Assembly (NCBI GenBank): GCA_016283195.1
Contig: JAEEML010000020.1
Location: 1 to 33,110 of the forward strand
Length of the DNA: 33,110 nt
Source: Deltaproteobacteria bacterium
GTDB taxonomy: Bacteria; JAEEML01
Reading direction: 5' to 3'
A model generated the notes under the pieces. That model ran no database searches, was not told the DNA's origin, and saw nothing but the letters and a program-made list of their open reading frames with translations. Positions 26,423-33,110 of this stretch are shown in pieces. Position 1 is the stretch's first letter; the number at the start of each line of letters is the position of its first letter. Both the position numbers and the translations under genes were made by a program.

Positions 26423-27811
26423 TTAAAAATCGGCATTGCCCGGGGTGCGCGGGAAGGGCTGGACATCGCGGATATTGGTCATGCCGGTTACAAACATAAG
26501 CGCCCGCTCAAAGCCCAGGCCAAAGCCGGCGTGGGGCACGCTGCCGTAGCGGCGGGTGTCTAAATACCACCAGTAATCTTCTTTATTTAGCCCAAATTGA
26601 TCCATGCGGGCGAGGAGAATATCTAGGCGGTGTTCGCGCTGGCTGCCGCCGATAATTTCGCCCACGCGCGGCACTAAAAGGTCGCTCGCCGCCACTGTCT
26701 TGTTGTCATCGTTGACATACATATAAAAAGCTTTGCTGTCTTTGGGGTAATCGGTGACAAAGAGCGGCCTTTTTACCAGCTCTTCGGTTAAATAGCGCTC
26801 ATGTTCGGTTTGCAAATCGATGCCCCAGGAGACGGGGTATTCAAATTTTTTGCCGCTCTTTATGAGTTTATCCACGGCTTCGGTGTAACTCATGACGGCA
26901 AAATCGGTATCCACCACGTGAGAGAGGCGCTCAATGAGCCCCTTTTCCACAAATTTATCCAAAAATTCCATATCTTTGGCGCAGTCGTTAAGAACGGCGG
27001 CGGTGATATATTTGATAAAATCGCGGGCCACGGCAATGTCACCGGCGAGATCGCAAAAGGCCATTTCCGGCTCAATCATCCAAAATTCGGAGGCGTGGCG
27101 GGCGGTGTTGGAATTTTCCGCTCTAAAGGTGGGGCCAAAGGTGTAAATATCGCTAAAAGCGGTGGCAAAGAGCTCGCCCTCCAGCTGGCCGGAGACGGTG
27201 AGGCCGGTTTTGCGGCCAAAGAAATCTTTGGAAAAATCAATTTCGCCTTTGTCCGTCTTGGGTAAATCCATGGGGTCTAATGTGGTGACGCGGAACATCT
27301 CGCCGGCTCCTTCACAGTCGCTGCCGGTGATGATGGGGGTGTGCACATATAAAAAGCCCCGTTCTTGGAAGAAGCGGTGGATGGCATAAGCCAGTTTGCT
27401 CCTAATGCGGAAGACAGCGCCAAAGGTGTTGGAGCGCGGGCGCAGGTGCGCGATGGTGCGCAAATATTCCATACTGTGGCGCTTTTTTTGCAAGGGGTAA
27501 CTCTCATCGGCGATGCCTAAAATAGTTACCTCTTTAGCCTGGAGCTCAAAAGCCTGGCCGGCGGCCGGGGAGGCTACCAAGTTGCCCTTTACATGAAAAG
27601 AAGAGCCGGTGCCGCATTTGGAGACCTCTTCAAAATTGGCCAGTTCCGGCGAAAGAACCACTTGCAAATTCTCAATGGTGGAGCCGTCGTTCAAGACTAA
27701 AAAGGCCACCTCTTTGCTGCTTCTTAAAGAGCGGGCCCAACCGGAGCAGCTCACATTTTCGCGAGGCCCCTCGGCTTTTAAAATATCAACAATCTTTTCA
27801 CCGCGTTGCAT
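26423..27811 (-). CDS. asnS: Asparaginyl-tRNA synthetase
   Basis: A class II aminoacyl-tRNA synthetase that charges tRNA-Asn. The 462 residues have an OB-fold anticodon-binding N-terminus ([25 protein letters not shown]), motif 2 [21 protein letters not shown], and motif 3 [16 protein letters not shown], followed by [17 protein letters not shown] at the end. The RTPGNADF ending is characteristic of AsnRS rather than AspRS. The ATG follows AGGAGAAAAT. It has its own promoter, divergent from carD. Confidence 0.97.
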   Translation of the reverse strand: MQRGEKIVDILKAEGPRENVSCSGWARSLRSSKEVAFLVLNDGSTIENLQVVLSPELANFEEVSKCGTGSSFHVKGNLVASPAAGQAFELQAKEVTILGIADESYPLQKKRHSMEYLRTIAHLRPRSNTFGAVFRIRSKLAYAIHRFFQERGFLYVHTPIITGSDCEGAGEMFRVTTLDPMDLPKTDKGEIDFSKDFFGRKTGLTVSGQLEGELFATAFSDIYTFGPTFRAENSNTARHASEFWMIEPEMAFCDLAGDIAVARDFIKYITAAVLNDCAKDMEFLDKFVEKGLIERLSHVVDTDFAVMSYTEAVDKLIKSGKKFEYPVSWGIDLQTEHERYLTEELVKRPLFVTDYPKDSKAFYMYVNDDNKTVAASDLLVPRVGEIIGGSQREHRLDILLARMDQFGLNKEDYWWYLDTRRYGSVPHAGFGLGFERALMFVTGMTNIRDVQPFPRTPGNADF

Positions 27812-27862
27812 ATTTTCTCCTGCATTTCTTTTTCGGGACTGGCCCGGACAAATCTTGGGCGG

Positions 27863-27890
27863 AGTATATCCAAACAGGCGGCAAAGACAA
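27863..27890 (-). promoter_or_regulatory. asnS promoter
   Basis: On the minus strand TTGTCT (27890-27885) is followed after 16 bases by TATACT (27868-27863). The leader to the asnS ATG is about 45 bases and contains the AGGAGA ribosome site. Confidence 0.5.
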
Positions 27891-27934
27891 GCGGGTAATA
27901 AAACGGTGCGATAAGTTTCCGGCTCTTTTTTTAC

Positions 27935-28007
27935 TTTACAAAGGGCAAAAAAAGAGTATAATTCTTACTCGGCCCGAAGAAAGTACGGGGGTGTAAGTTG
28001 CTAAAAT
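27935..28007 (+). promoter_or_regulatory. carD-ispD promoter(s) and long leader
   Basis: TTTACA (27935-27940), a 16-base spacer and TATAAT (27957-27962) form a good promoter, back to back with the asnS promoter. A second weaker extended -10, TTGCTAAAAT, lies at 27998-28007. The first start would give a leader of about 155 bases before the carD ATG at 28123, long for this compact genome. No riboswitch class was recognised in it. Confidence 0.6.
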
Positions 28008-28122
28008 CTTTAATAAAAACATCTTTCCTCACGTAATGATCAAGTAAATTTTAACCACTAAACCATGCGTTACAAAATGCGGGCGGGCTCCCTTTTTGCG
28101 GCATGAGAGGAGAAATTATTTG

Positions 28123-28620
28123 ATGCTTCAACAAAATACCTTCAAAATCGGTGATAAAGCAGTATATCCGGCTCACGGTGTGGGCGAAGTAACCGGTATC
28201 GAAGAATGTGATATTTACGGCCAAAAACAGACTTTTTACATTCTGCGTATTTTGGAAAACGATATGAAAATTATGATCCCCATCAACAACGTGCGCCAGG
28301 TGGGGCTTAGGCAGGTTATCAATACCGAGCAAGCCGATAATGTTTTTTCCATTTTAAAAGAGCGGGCCATCACTGTGGACAGCACCACTTGGAACCGCCG
28401 TTACCGCGAATATACCGAAAAGATCAAAACCGGTTCTATTTTTGAAGTGGCCGAGGTTTTGCGCGATCTTTCTCTCTTAAAGCACGATAAAGACCTCTCT
28501 TTCGGAGAGCGCAAAATGCTTGATACAGCGCGTAATCTCCTGGTAAAAGAGCTGGCTATTGCCAAATCCATGGAAGAAGAAGAAGTGGAAAAAGAGTTCC
28601 AGCGCATCTTTAGTTGCTAA
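28123..28620 (+). CDS. CarD/CdnL-family RNA polymerase-binding regulator
   Basis: CarD/CdnL proteins bind the RNA polymerase beta subunit and stabilise open complexes at ribosomal and other housekeeping promoters. The 165-residue protein has the N-terminal RNAP-interacting domain (FKIGDKAVYPAHGVGEVTGIEE, YILRILENDMKIMIP) and a helical DNA-binding C-terminus with RYREYTEKIKTGS, VLRDLSLLKHDKDLSFGERKML and a Glu-rich tail. The ATG at 28123 is preferred over 28096 because AGAGGAG lies about ten bases upstream and the protein then matches the family's length. ispD follows five bases after the stop, the same carD-ispD order found in actinobacteria and others. Confidence 0.93.
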   Translation: MLQQNTFKIGDKAVYPAHGVGEVTGIEECDIYGQKQTFYILRILENDMKIMIPINNVRQVGLRQVINTEQADNVFSILKERAITVDSTTWNRRYREYTEKIKTGSIFEVAEVLRDLSLLKHDKDLSFGERKMLDTARNLLVKELAIAKSMEEEEVEKEFQRIFSC

Positions 28621-28625
28621 TTTAA

Positions 28626-29318
28626 ATGCCTGCCTATGCCATTATTACCGCCGCCGGCCAAAGCCTGCGTATGGGGCTTTCCGTGCCCAAACCGTTGCTC
28701 CTTTTGGCCGGGAGGCCGGTGCTTGATTATTCTCTTTCACTTTTTGCATCTTTAGGCATAGAGCGCATAATTGTTACCGCACCCCAAGATAAAATGGCAC
28801 TTTTCGCGCCGCTTACCGCCGCTTATCAGCAGGTGCAGCTTATTGCCGGCGGAGCCACCCGCGCTGAATCTATATATCTGGCTCTCGGCTGTTTGAGCGG
28901 CGAAGGGCTGGTTTTGGTGCATGACGGAGCGCGGCCACTTGTAAGCTCCGAATTGCTTTTGCGCGTCAAAGAAAAAGCCGCCTCTCTTGGCGCGGCGATA
29001 CCGGTTTTACCGCTTAAAGATACGGTTAAAGAGGTTGATGACGGCGGGGCGGTGGAAACAACACTTAAGCGCTCAAAGCTGCGCCTCGTACAAACGCCGC
29101 AGGCTTTTAACTTGTCTCTGCTCAAAGAGGCCTACGAAAAACACAAAAATCTTCTGAATGATGCCGAAGCCCTGACCGATGACAGCTCCCTACTGGAGAA
29201 AATGGGCCATATAGTGGCTACAGTCAGCGGTGAGGAGCAAAATATCAAAATTACTACTCCCGGGGATTTAAATTTAGCCGAGTTTTATTTGCGGATGCGG
29301 AAGGCTAGTGGGCGGTAA
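28626..29318 (+). CDS. ispD: 2-C-methyl-D-erythritol 4-phosphate cytidylyltransferase
   Basis: IspD transfers CMP to methylerythritol phosphate in the MEP pathway of isoprenoid synthesis. The 230 residues show ITAAGQSLRMG, PKPLLLLAGRPVL (CTP-binding region), LVHDGARPLVS, and the TPQAFNLSLL and DDSSLLE segments. The order and length are standard for a single-domain IspD without a fused IspF. There is no clear ribosome site. The gene begins five bases after carD, so translation is probably coupled. Confidence 0.96.
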   Translation: MPAYAIITAAGQSLRMGLSVPKPLLLLAGRPVLDYSLSLFASLGIERIIVTAPQDKMALFAPLTAAYQQVQLIAGGATRAESIYLALGCLSGEGLVLVHDGARPLVSSELLLRVKEKAASLGAAIPVLPLKDTVKEVDDGGAVETTLKRSKLRLVQTPQAFNLSLLKEAYEKHKNLLNDAEALTDDSSLLEKMGHIVATVSGEEQNIKITTPGDLNLAEFYLRMRKASGR

Positions 29319-29353
29319 TAGCGGGCATTTTCTAAAAAAACACGAAAATATGG

Positions 29354-30289
29354 TTAAGCGCGCCTGGCCAGCCATTTGGCCAGGCGCCGGGCAGCAATTT
29401 CCGCCCGCCGTTTAAATGCCTCTTGGGTGGCAAAAGCGAGGTGTGGGGTGAGGATAACATTTTTGAGGCCGATTAGCGAGTGATCAGGCGGGAGCGGCGG
29501 CTCCAGGTCAAAAACATCTATGCCGGCGCCGGCGATTTTTCCGGCTTTTAGCGCCTCTGCCAGGCTCACGGTATCCACCACCGGGCCGCGGGCGGTATTT
29601 ATGAGTAAAGCGTCCGGGCGCATAAGCTCCAGCTCGTTTTTACCGATGAGGCCGCGGGTTTCCGCGGTTAGCGGCACATGCAGCGAAACAATTTGCGCAA
29701 GATCCAAAAGCTCGGCTAAAGAGACAAAATTTACGCCGGGAATCTCTTTTTTGGTGCGGCTATAAGCCAAAACTTCGCAGCCAAAGGCCCCAGCCAGGCG
29801 GGCTACTTCCTGCCCGATGGCCCCCAGGCCGATGATGCCGAATTTTTTGCCCTTAAGTTCGCCGCCGACCTGTCCTAAGGCCTCTTTAGTGCTGCCGCTC
29901 CGGGCTAACTTATCGGCCGCCGGAATTTGGCGCAAAAGGCCGAAAACGAGGCCAAAAACCAGCTCAGCCACGGCTGTAGTGGAATAGCCGGCGCAGTTTT
30001 GCACAGTAATATTATGGGCCTTACAATAATCCAGGTCGATATGGTCGAGGCCGGTAAAAGCGCAGCAAATATAGCGCAGATTAGGGCAGGCAGCTAATAC
30101 CTCTGCCGGGAATGGTATGTTGGAAAATATAAGAATATCGGCATCTTTTGCGCGTTCCTGCAAGATGGAAATGTCAACTTTCCGATCCGCATAAGTAACA
30201 ATTTGGTGGCGCGGGCCGATGGCTCTTTCCAGCGTATTTATGAGTTCTTCATTTGGTATGCCCAAGGGCTCAAGGATTTTTATCTTCAT
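29354..30289 (-). CDS. D-2-hydroxyacid dehydrogenase (NAD-dependent)
   Basis: A two-domain oxidoreductase that interconverts 2-oxo acids and D-2-hydroxy acids. The Rossmann motif is in GIIGLGAIGQEVARLAG, and the catalytic triad appears as NTARGPVVD (Arg), the Glu of DLEPPLP and the His of NVILTPHLAF. The 311-residue length is typical. The ATG at 30289 is preferred because GGGAGG lies five bases before it; a frame start at 30310 would overlap the promoter. The substrate (glycerate, lactate or similar) cannot be told. The last codons (RRLAKWLARRA) form a perfect hairpin in the DNA. Confidence 0.93.
   Translation of the reverse strand: MKIKILEPLGIPNEELINTLERAIGPRHQIVTYADRKVDISILQERAKDADILIFSNIPFPAEVLAACPNLRYICCAFTGLDHIDLDYCKAHNITVQNCAGYSTTAVAELVFGLVFGLLRQIPAADKLARSGSTKEALGQVGGELKGKKFGIIGLGAIGQEVARLAGAFGCEVLAYSRTKKEIPGVNFVSLAELLDLAQIVSLHVPLTAETRGLIGKNELELMRPDALLINTARGPVVDTVSLAEALKAGKIAGAGIDVFDLEPPLPPDHSLIGLKNVILTPHLAFATQEAFKRRAEIAARRLAKWLARRA
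29360..29387. repeat. Perfect 11-bp inverted repeat at the 3' end of the dehydrogenase gene
   Basis: GCGCCTGGCCA (29360-29370) and TGGCCAGGCGC (29377-29387) flank a six-base loop. It lies in the last codons of the minus-strand gene, between the ends of two convergent genes. On the minus strand a T7 run (29340-29334) follows about 20 bases after the stem, so it may act as a non-canonical terminator there. Confidence 0.5.
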
Positions 30290-30308
30290 TGAAACCTCCC
30301 GGGCGGGC

Positions 30309-30317
30309 AATATAGCA
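30309..30317 (-). promoter_or_regulatory. Extended -10 promoter of the dehydrogenase gene
   Basis: The minus strand reads CTTTTGCTATATT, an extended -10 (TGCTATATT) preceded by a T-run. The leader to the ATG at 30289 is very short (about 13 bases) and includes GGGAGG. No -35 is evident. Confidence 0.5.
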
Positions 30318-30387
30318 AAAGCCCAGGCGGGATGGCTATGGATTATTTGCTAAGAAGCGTAAATTGCGACAGCTTATATATTTAGTA

Positions 30388-31197
30388 TCAGTCTTTAAGG
30401 CAGCGGACGGAGTAGGCGCGTAAAGGATGCTCAGGAAAGTCTTCTTCTTCTTTCGGTGAGGCGCTAGAGACACTAGCGCGGCCAAGATTTCCGCTTAGGT
30501 TCAGGTAATTGACATAGCCGTTATCCGCTATCTTGGTATTTGACCAGAATTTGGCGTCGGCGCCCAAACCGCTATATTCACCAAAGTTATAGGAGCCGGC
30601 GGGTAAAGCGCCAAAAGAGGTGCTGTTGGTGGCTTGGGCAAGAAAATCGCTCTCCCAGGCCGCATCTTTGGCAATAAGCGCCAAAAATGCCGGATTAGCA
30701 TTATTAAAATCATCGTTATTATTGGTGCCGGCGGAAGTCAGCAAAGTATCAAACTCGTCCGCTGTTGGCAGGTGCCAGCCGGCGGGGCAGACTTTTTGGG
30801 CCTCTTCAAAGGAGTAAAGGCAGCCATATTTGGCCACAAAATCGGCTACACCGCCTTCCGCGCTATCGGTATTGGCATAGCAGGTGACTTGGCTCCCATC
30901 GACCGCGGTGGTAGCGGCCATATTTTTGGCCATCCAGGTTTGGTTACCTATTTTTACTGCGGCTATTTCATCTTGATTTTGGTCACTTGCGGCATCGCTA
31001 TTGGCATCTTGGGGCTTGTTGTTATCGACATCGCTGGCTGCGTCTTTAGGCTTATTGCTATCTGTGCTGTCATCTTTGGATGGGGTATCGCTGGGCTTTT
31101 TGGTCTCCTCCGTGGGTTCTTTTTTCTCGCCTCCGCAACTGGCTGTGGTTATAAGAGCTGCAAAAAGCATTGAGATAATAAGTAAATTCCTCTTCAT
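30388..31197 (-). CDS. FISUMP-domain lipoprotein
   Basis: The N-terminus is a lipoprotein signal (LLIISMLFAALITTASC, Cys21 lipidated). Residues about 22-80 are a flexible Asp/Asn/Lys/Pro-rich tether. The rest is a FISUMP (Fibrobacter succinogenes major paralogous) domain, with IGNQTWMAKN, a YGCLYSFEEAQKVCPAGWHLPTADEF region, ALPAGSYNFG, FWSNT and the closing YSVRCLKD. Such domains occur in families of surface-anchored proteins in anaerobes; their function is poorly known, and sugar or surface binding is often supposed. A decayed copy of the C-terminal part lies at 10523-10759. GGAGAAGAA precedes the ATG. Confidence 0.93.
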   Translation of the reverse strand: MKRNLLIISMLFAALITTASCGGEKKEPTEETKKPSDTPSKDDSTDSNKPKDAASDVDNNKPQDANSDAASDQNQDEIAAVKIGNQTWMAKNMAATTAVDGSQVTCYANTDSAEGGVADFVAKYGCLYSFEEAQKVCPAGWHLPTADEFDTLLTSAGTNNNDDFNNANPAFLALIAKDAAWESDFLAQATNSTSFGALPAGSYNFGEYSGLGADAKFWSNTKIADNGYVNYLNLSGNLGRASVSSASPKEEEDFPEHPLRAYSVRCLKD

Positions 31198-31275
31198 TTC
31201 TTCTCCTTTTTTAGCAAATCGGCCTGTAATGTGCTCAGCATTTTAAAACGTAAATCACGAGCAAAAATCGGCAGA

Positions 31276-31304
31276 AGTATAATATTGTTAAGTTTTTTTG
31301 TCTA
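31276..31304 (-). promoter_or_regulatory. Promoter of the FISUMP lipoprotein gene
   Basis: On the minus strand TAGACA (31304-31299), a 17-base spacer and TATACT (31281-31276) match the housekeeping consensus well. The leader is about 70 bases. Confidence 0.6.
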
Positions 31305-31377
31305 TTAGAAAAAATGAGTCAAAATATGTTAATTAGTATTAATGGCTCCTTAGCCGTTAGCTCTCTGGGAATATTTT

Positions 31378-32286
31378 ATGGCGCTTAATGAACTCACCTA
31401 TGACGATATGGCTGTGGCCCGCCTGCCCCTGCCGCCGGAATATGGTGCTTATTACCAAAAGTGGCTAGATTCCGGCCGGCAGGGGCAGATGCACTACCTG
31501 GCCGAAAGTGCCGCTACGCGCTCCGCTCCCGATATGGGGCGCCCATGGGCCAAATATGCCGTTATATTAGCCAAAAAATTGCCCATTTTGGGGAGCGGAG
31601 CGCCGGAGCCGCCGCCAGAGCTGGCTTCCGCCGCGCTTATCGGTTCGGTGAGCCTCTATGCCCTGGGGGCCGATTACCACCTGGTTTTGCCGCCGATATG
31701 TGCGCAATTTATCCAAGATAATCACATAGAAGGGCAAACCGAAATAACCGTGGACAGCGCGGCGGTAAATGAAAGAGCGTTGGCTCTGGCGGCTGGTCTC
31801 GCCAGGAGGGGCAGGCACGCCGGCCTCATCAGCGCAAAACTGGGCACCCATTTTGCCATAGGCGTAATCTTTTGCGCTTCTTTGCCGGCGCAGCTGGCCC
31901 AAAAGGCCAGCTGCCTGACAGCGGCGGAGGCGGAATATCCCTGCGCTAAATGCCGCCGCTGTCAGGCTGCCTGCCCCGTGGGCGCACTGGGCGAGGGCGG
32001 TCTCGACGGGCGCCGCTGCCTCTCTTACTGGTCGATAGAGCATCGCGGCGCCCTGCCGGCGGATATTGCCCAAAAATGGCCGGGCATCATCTTTGGCTGC
32101 GATTTGTGCCTTAGAGTCTGCCCCCATTCCGGGCTAGGTAATACGCGCACTTTGGCCGAGGAGGCCGCGCTTTTCCGGGCCAGAGAGTATATTTCTGCCC
32201 ACAGCGGAAAAGCGCTGGACCGGGCTATTCGCGGTACTGCCTATAGCCGGGCGCGGGGCACAGGGCTAAAGAGAAACACTTCTTGA
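31378..32286 (+). CDS. queG: Epoxyqueuosine reductase (QueG)-family protein, short and divergent
   Basis: QueG uses cobalamin and two [4Fe-4S] clusters to reduce epoxyqueuosine to queuosine in tRNA. The iron-sulfur module is clear: C189-x2-C192-x2-C195-x3-CP, then RRCLSYWSIEHRG (C214) and GCDLCLRVCP (C241, C244, C248), the QueG spacing. The N-terminal half keeps WLDSGRQGQMHYL but is short, and the usual GWIGKN-like motif is replaced by a HAGLISAKLG region. At 302 residues it is well below the usual 340-390, and the C-terminal HEAT part is missing. It could be a minimal QueG or a relative with another substrate. Two strong hairpins overlap the cluster codons. It has no close partner gene. Confidence 0.8.
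   Translation: MALNELTYDDMAVARLPLPPEYGAYYQKWLDSGRQGQMHYLAESAATRSAPDMGRPWAKYAVILAKKLPILGSGAPEPPPELASAALIGSVSLYALGADYHLVLPPICAQFIQDNHIEGQTEITVDSAAVNERALALAAGLARRGRHAGLISAKLGTHFAIGVIFCASLPAQLAQKASCLTAAEAEYPCAKCRRCQAACPVGALGEGGLDGRRCLSYWSIEHRGALPADIAQKWPGIIFGCDLCLRVCPHSGLGNTRTLAEEAALFRAREYISAHSGKALDRAIRGTAYSRARGTGLKRNTS
31890..31967. repeat. Two adjoining perfect inverted repeats inside the QueG-like gene
   Basis: The first is GCAGCTGGCC (31890-31899) paired with GGCCAGCTGC (31905-31914), around a five-base loop. The second is a 15-bp stem, 31913-31927 paired with 31953-31967 (CTGACAGCGGCGG facing CCGCCGCTGTCAG), around 25 bases. They overlap by two bases and so compete in part. They fall on the codons for the first iron-sulfur Cys cluster. 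Confidence 0.6.
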
Positions 32287-32293
32287 TTGGCTA

Positions 32294-32334
32294 TGACAAA
32301 CTTGTCACGCTTGCCTAAAACGGCCCGGTAAAAT
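32294..32334 (+). promoter_or_regulatory. Possible promoter and operator-like dyad
   Basis: An inverted repeat TGACAA-AC-TTGTCA (32294-32307) lies upstream of a -10-like TAAAAT (32329-32334), before the GGAGG and ATG of the last gene. Spacing to a -35 is not good. The dyad could be a regulator site. Confidence 0.35.
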
Positions 32335-32384
32335 AGAGCTGTAATAAATGGTGCATATTGGGCGGCACCTGGAGGAATAAGGCC

Positions 32385-33110
32385 ATGAGAAGACTGGCAT
32401 TAGTAATGGGTTTATTGGTTTTGGCCGTAAGTAACTTGGCGCTGGCTGATGAAGTCGCTGCCGATTCCGCTGAGGCGGGCGCGGTTAATGCCGCTGAAGC
32501 GGTAGCGGCCCCCGCTGATTCCGGCGCGGCTCTCCAGGAAAACAGTTCAGCCGCTCCGGCTCTCGAACTTAACGTGCCCGCTTATATGCTGCCGCCGGAG
32601 AATGGCGCTTATCCGCAGGAGGCCAATGTTTCCAAGAGCCTCGGCGCTTCCCGCGTGGGTATTGGTTTGGCTGTTGCCAACCTCTCCTGGTCGATAGCCA
32701 GCTCTATCCTTGTTCCCTATGGCTTTTGGCCCGGCATGTACTTTCATTGGTCCAGCAACAATATGTCTTTGCTGCGCCTGATTCTTGGTGTCCCTCTCAT
32801 CAATTTTTATGCCAGTAAAACTAAAATGTGGCATTTTTATAGCAAACATCGGGCGCTCGATATCGCCGCCTGGACTATGTTCGGTTTCGGAGTGGCTTTG
32901 GGCTTCACCAATAACTTTATATACGATATCATCGACCCGTTTGGACATTCCTGCGGTGATGAATGCGGTTATTATGATAAGAGAGGTGTGGCACTCTCAA
33001 TGAGTATGCTGCTCCTTGGCGGTTTAACTGCGGCTACGGCCTTCATCCTCTTTTCCGTCAAAGCCCGCATTTGCTACAATATGGCGGTAGCGGCCAAAAA
33101 ACATAACCAA
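32385..33110 (+). CDS. Exported multi-pass membrane protein of unknown function (3' end missing)
   Basis: The frame stays open for 242 codons to the edge of the window, with no stop. It begins after GGAGGAATAAGGCC. The first residues (MRRLALVMGLLVLAVSNLALA) are a signal peptide, likely cut before DEV. An Ala/Glu/Ser-rich stretch follows (to about residue 62), then at least four hydrophobic segments, including GIGLAVANLSWSIASSILV, LLRLILGVPLINFY, AAWTMFGFGVALGF and MSMLLLGGLTAATAFILF. A Cys pair (HSCGDECGYY) lies in a loop. No family is recognised. The low-complexity acidic region between the signal and the membrane part would be outside the inner membrane. Confidence 0.75.
   Translation, partial: MRRLALVMGLLVLAVSNLALADEVAADSAEAGAVNAAEAVAAPADSGAALQENSSAAPALELNVPAYMLPPENGAYPQEANVSKSLGASRVGIGLAVANLSWSIASSILVPYGFWPGMYFHWSSNNMSLLRLILGVPLINFYASKTKMWHFYSKHRALDIAAWTMFGFGVALGFTNNFIYDIIDPFGHSCGDECGYYDKRGVALSMSMLLLGGLTAATAFILFSVKARICYNMAVAAKKHNQ

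Noticed and set aside
28080-28100. GGGCGGGCTCCCTTTTT as a terminator before carD
   Set aside because: The stem is only three GC pairs and it lies just before the ribosome site of the gene it would block.
28065-28106. A 13-codon open frame in the carD leader, possible regulatory small ORF
   Set aside because: It has no ribosome-binding site and nothing about its peptide suggests attenuation.
30634-31173. 179-codon frame antisense to the FISUMP lipoprotein
   Set aside because: It mirrors the low-complexity linker and FISUMP domain; the lipoprotein is clearly the real gene.
32547-32948. 133-codon frame on the minus strand near the right end
   Set aside because: It is antisense to the exported membrane protein, which has a signal peptide and a good ribosome site.

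Overview
The window looks like chromosomal DNA from an anaerobic, Gram-negative bacterium of the deltaproteobacterial/Myxococcota kind. This placement is inferred, not proven. It rests on an operon with a J-domain protein, an Hsp70 and a PEGA-domain Ser/Thr kinase, a CarD/CdnL regulator, abundant lipoproteins and signal-peptide proteins, a FISUMP-domain lipoprotein, and HydG, the [FeFe]-hydrogenase maturase. No rRNA, tRNA, CRISPR array, insertion sequence or prophage was seen.

Left end (1-5100, minus strand): a 1635-residue protein of unknown function. It has a Ser/Thr-rich N-terminus, degenerate helical repeats and a C-terminal HD-type metal-binding domain that resembles the phosphodiesterase domain of Legionella SidE effectors. 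Just downstream on the same strand, a second gene begins with almost the same N-terminus and ribosome-binding leader and runs off the window. This start of a tandem family is the least explained and most interesting part of the window.

5.2-12.4 kb: a lipoprotein of unknown function; an ApbE flavin transferase (GTG start); a class I/II aminotransferase; a convergent membrane protein with an SH3-like C-terminus; a decayed FISUMP fragment; and hydG.

12.5-19.5 kb: a yajC-secD-secF export operon extended by a DUF503 gene and udk (uridine kinase). It converges on a large XPD/DinG-type helicase with an N-terminal PD-(D/E)XK-like nuclease domain.

19.6-26.4 kb: an operon of a secreted Sel1-repeat protein, a J-domain protein with a winged-helix-like N-terminus, DnaK, a transmembrane PEGA Ser/Thr kinase and DNA polymerase IV. 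Its promoter is a clear TTGACC-N17-TACAAT with an extended -10.

26.4-33.1 kb: asnS (minus), divergent from a carD-ispD pair; a D-2-hydroxyacid dehydrogenase (minus); an intact FISUMP lipoprotein (minus); a QueG-family iron-sulfur protein; and an exported multi-pass membrane protein cut by the window end.

Two themes recur. Several promoters carry an extended -10 of the form TTTTGCTAtaAT, and convergent genes end within a few bases of each other, or overlap, without canonical terminators. Some automatically longest frames have been trimmed to better-supported starts: hydG, yajC (TTG), apbE (GTG), carD, the Sel1 gene, the dehydrogenase and the helicase (GTG).
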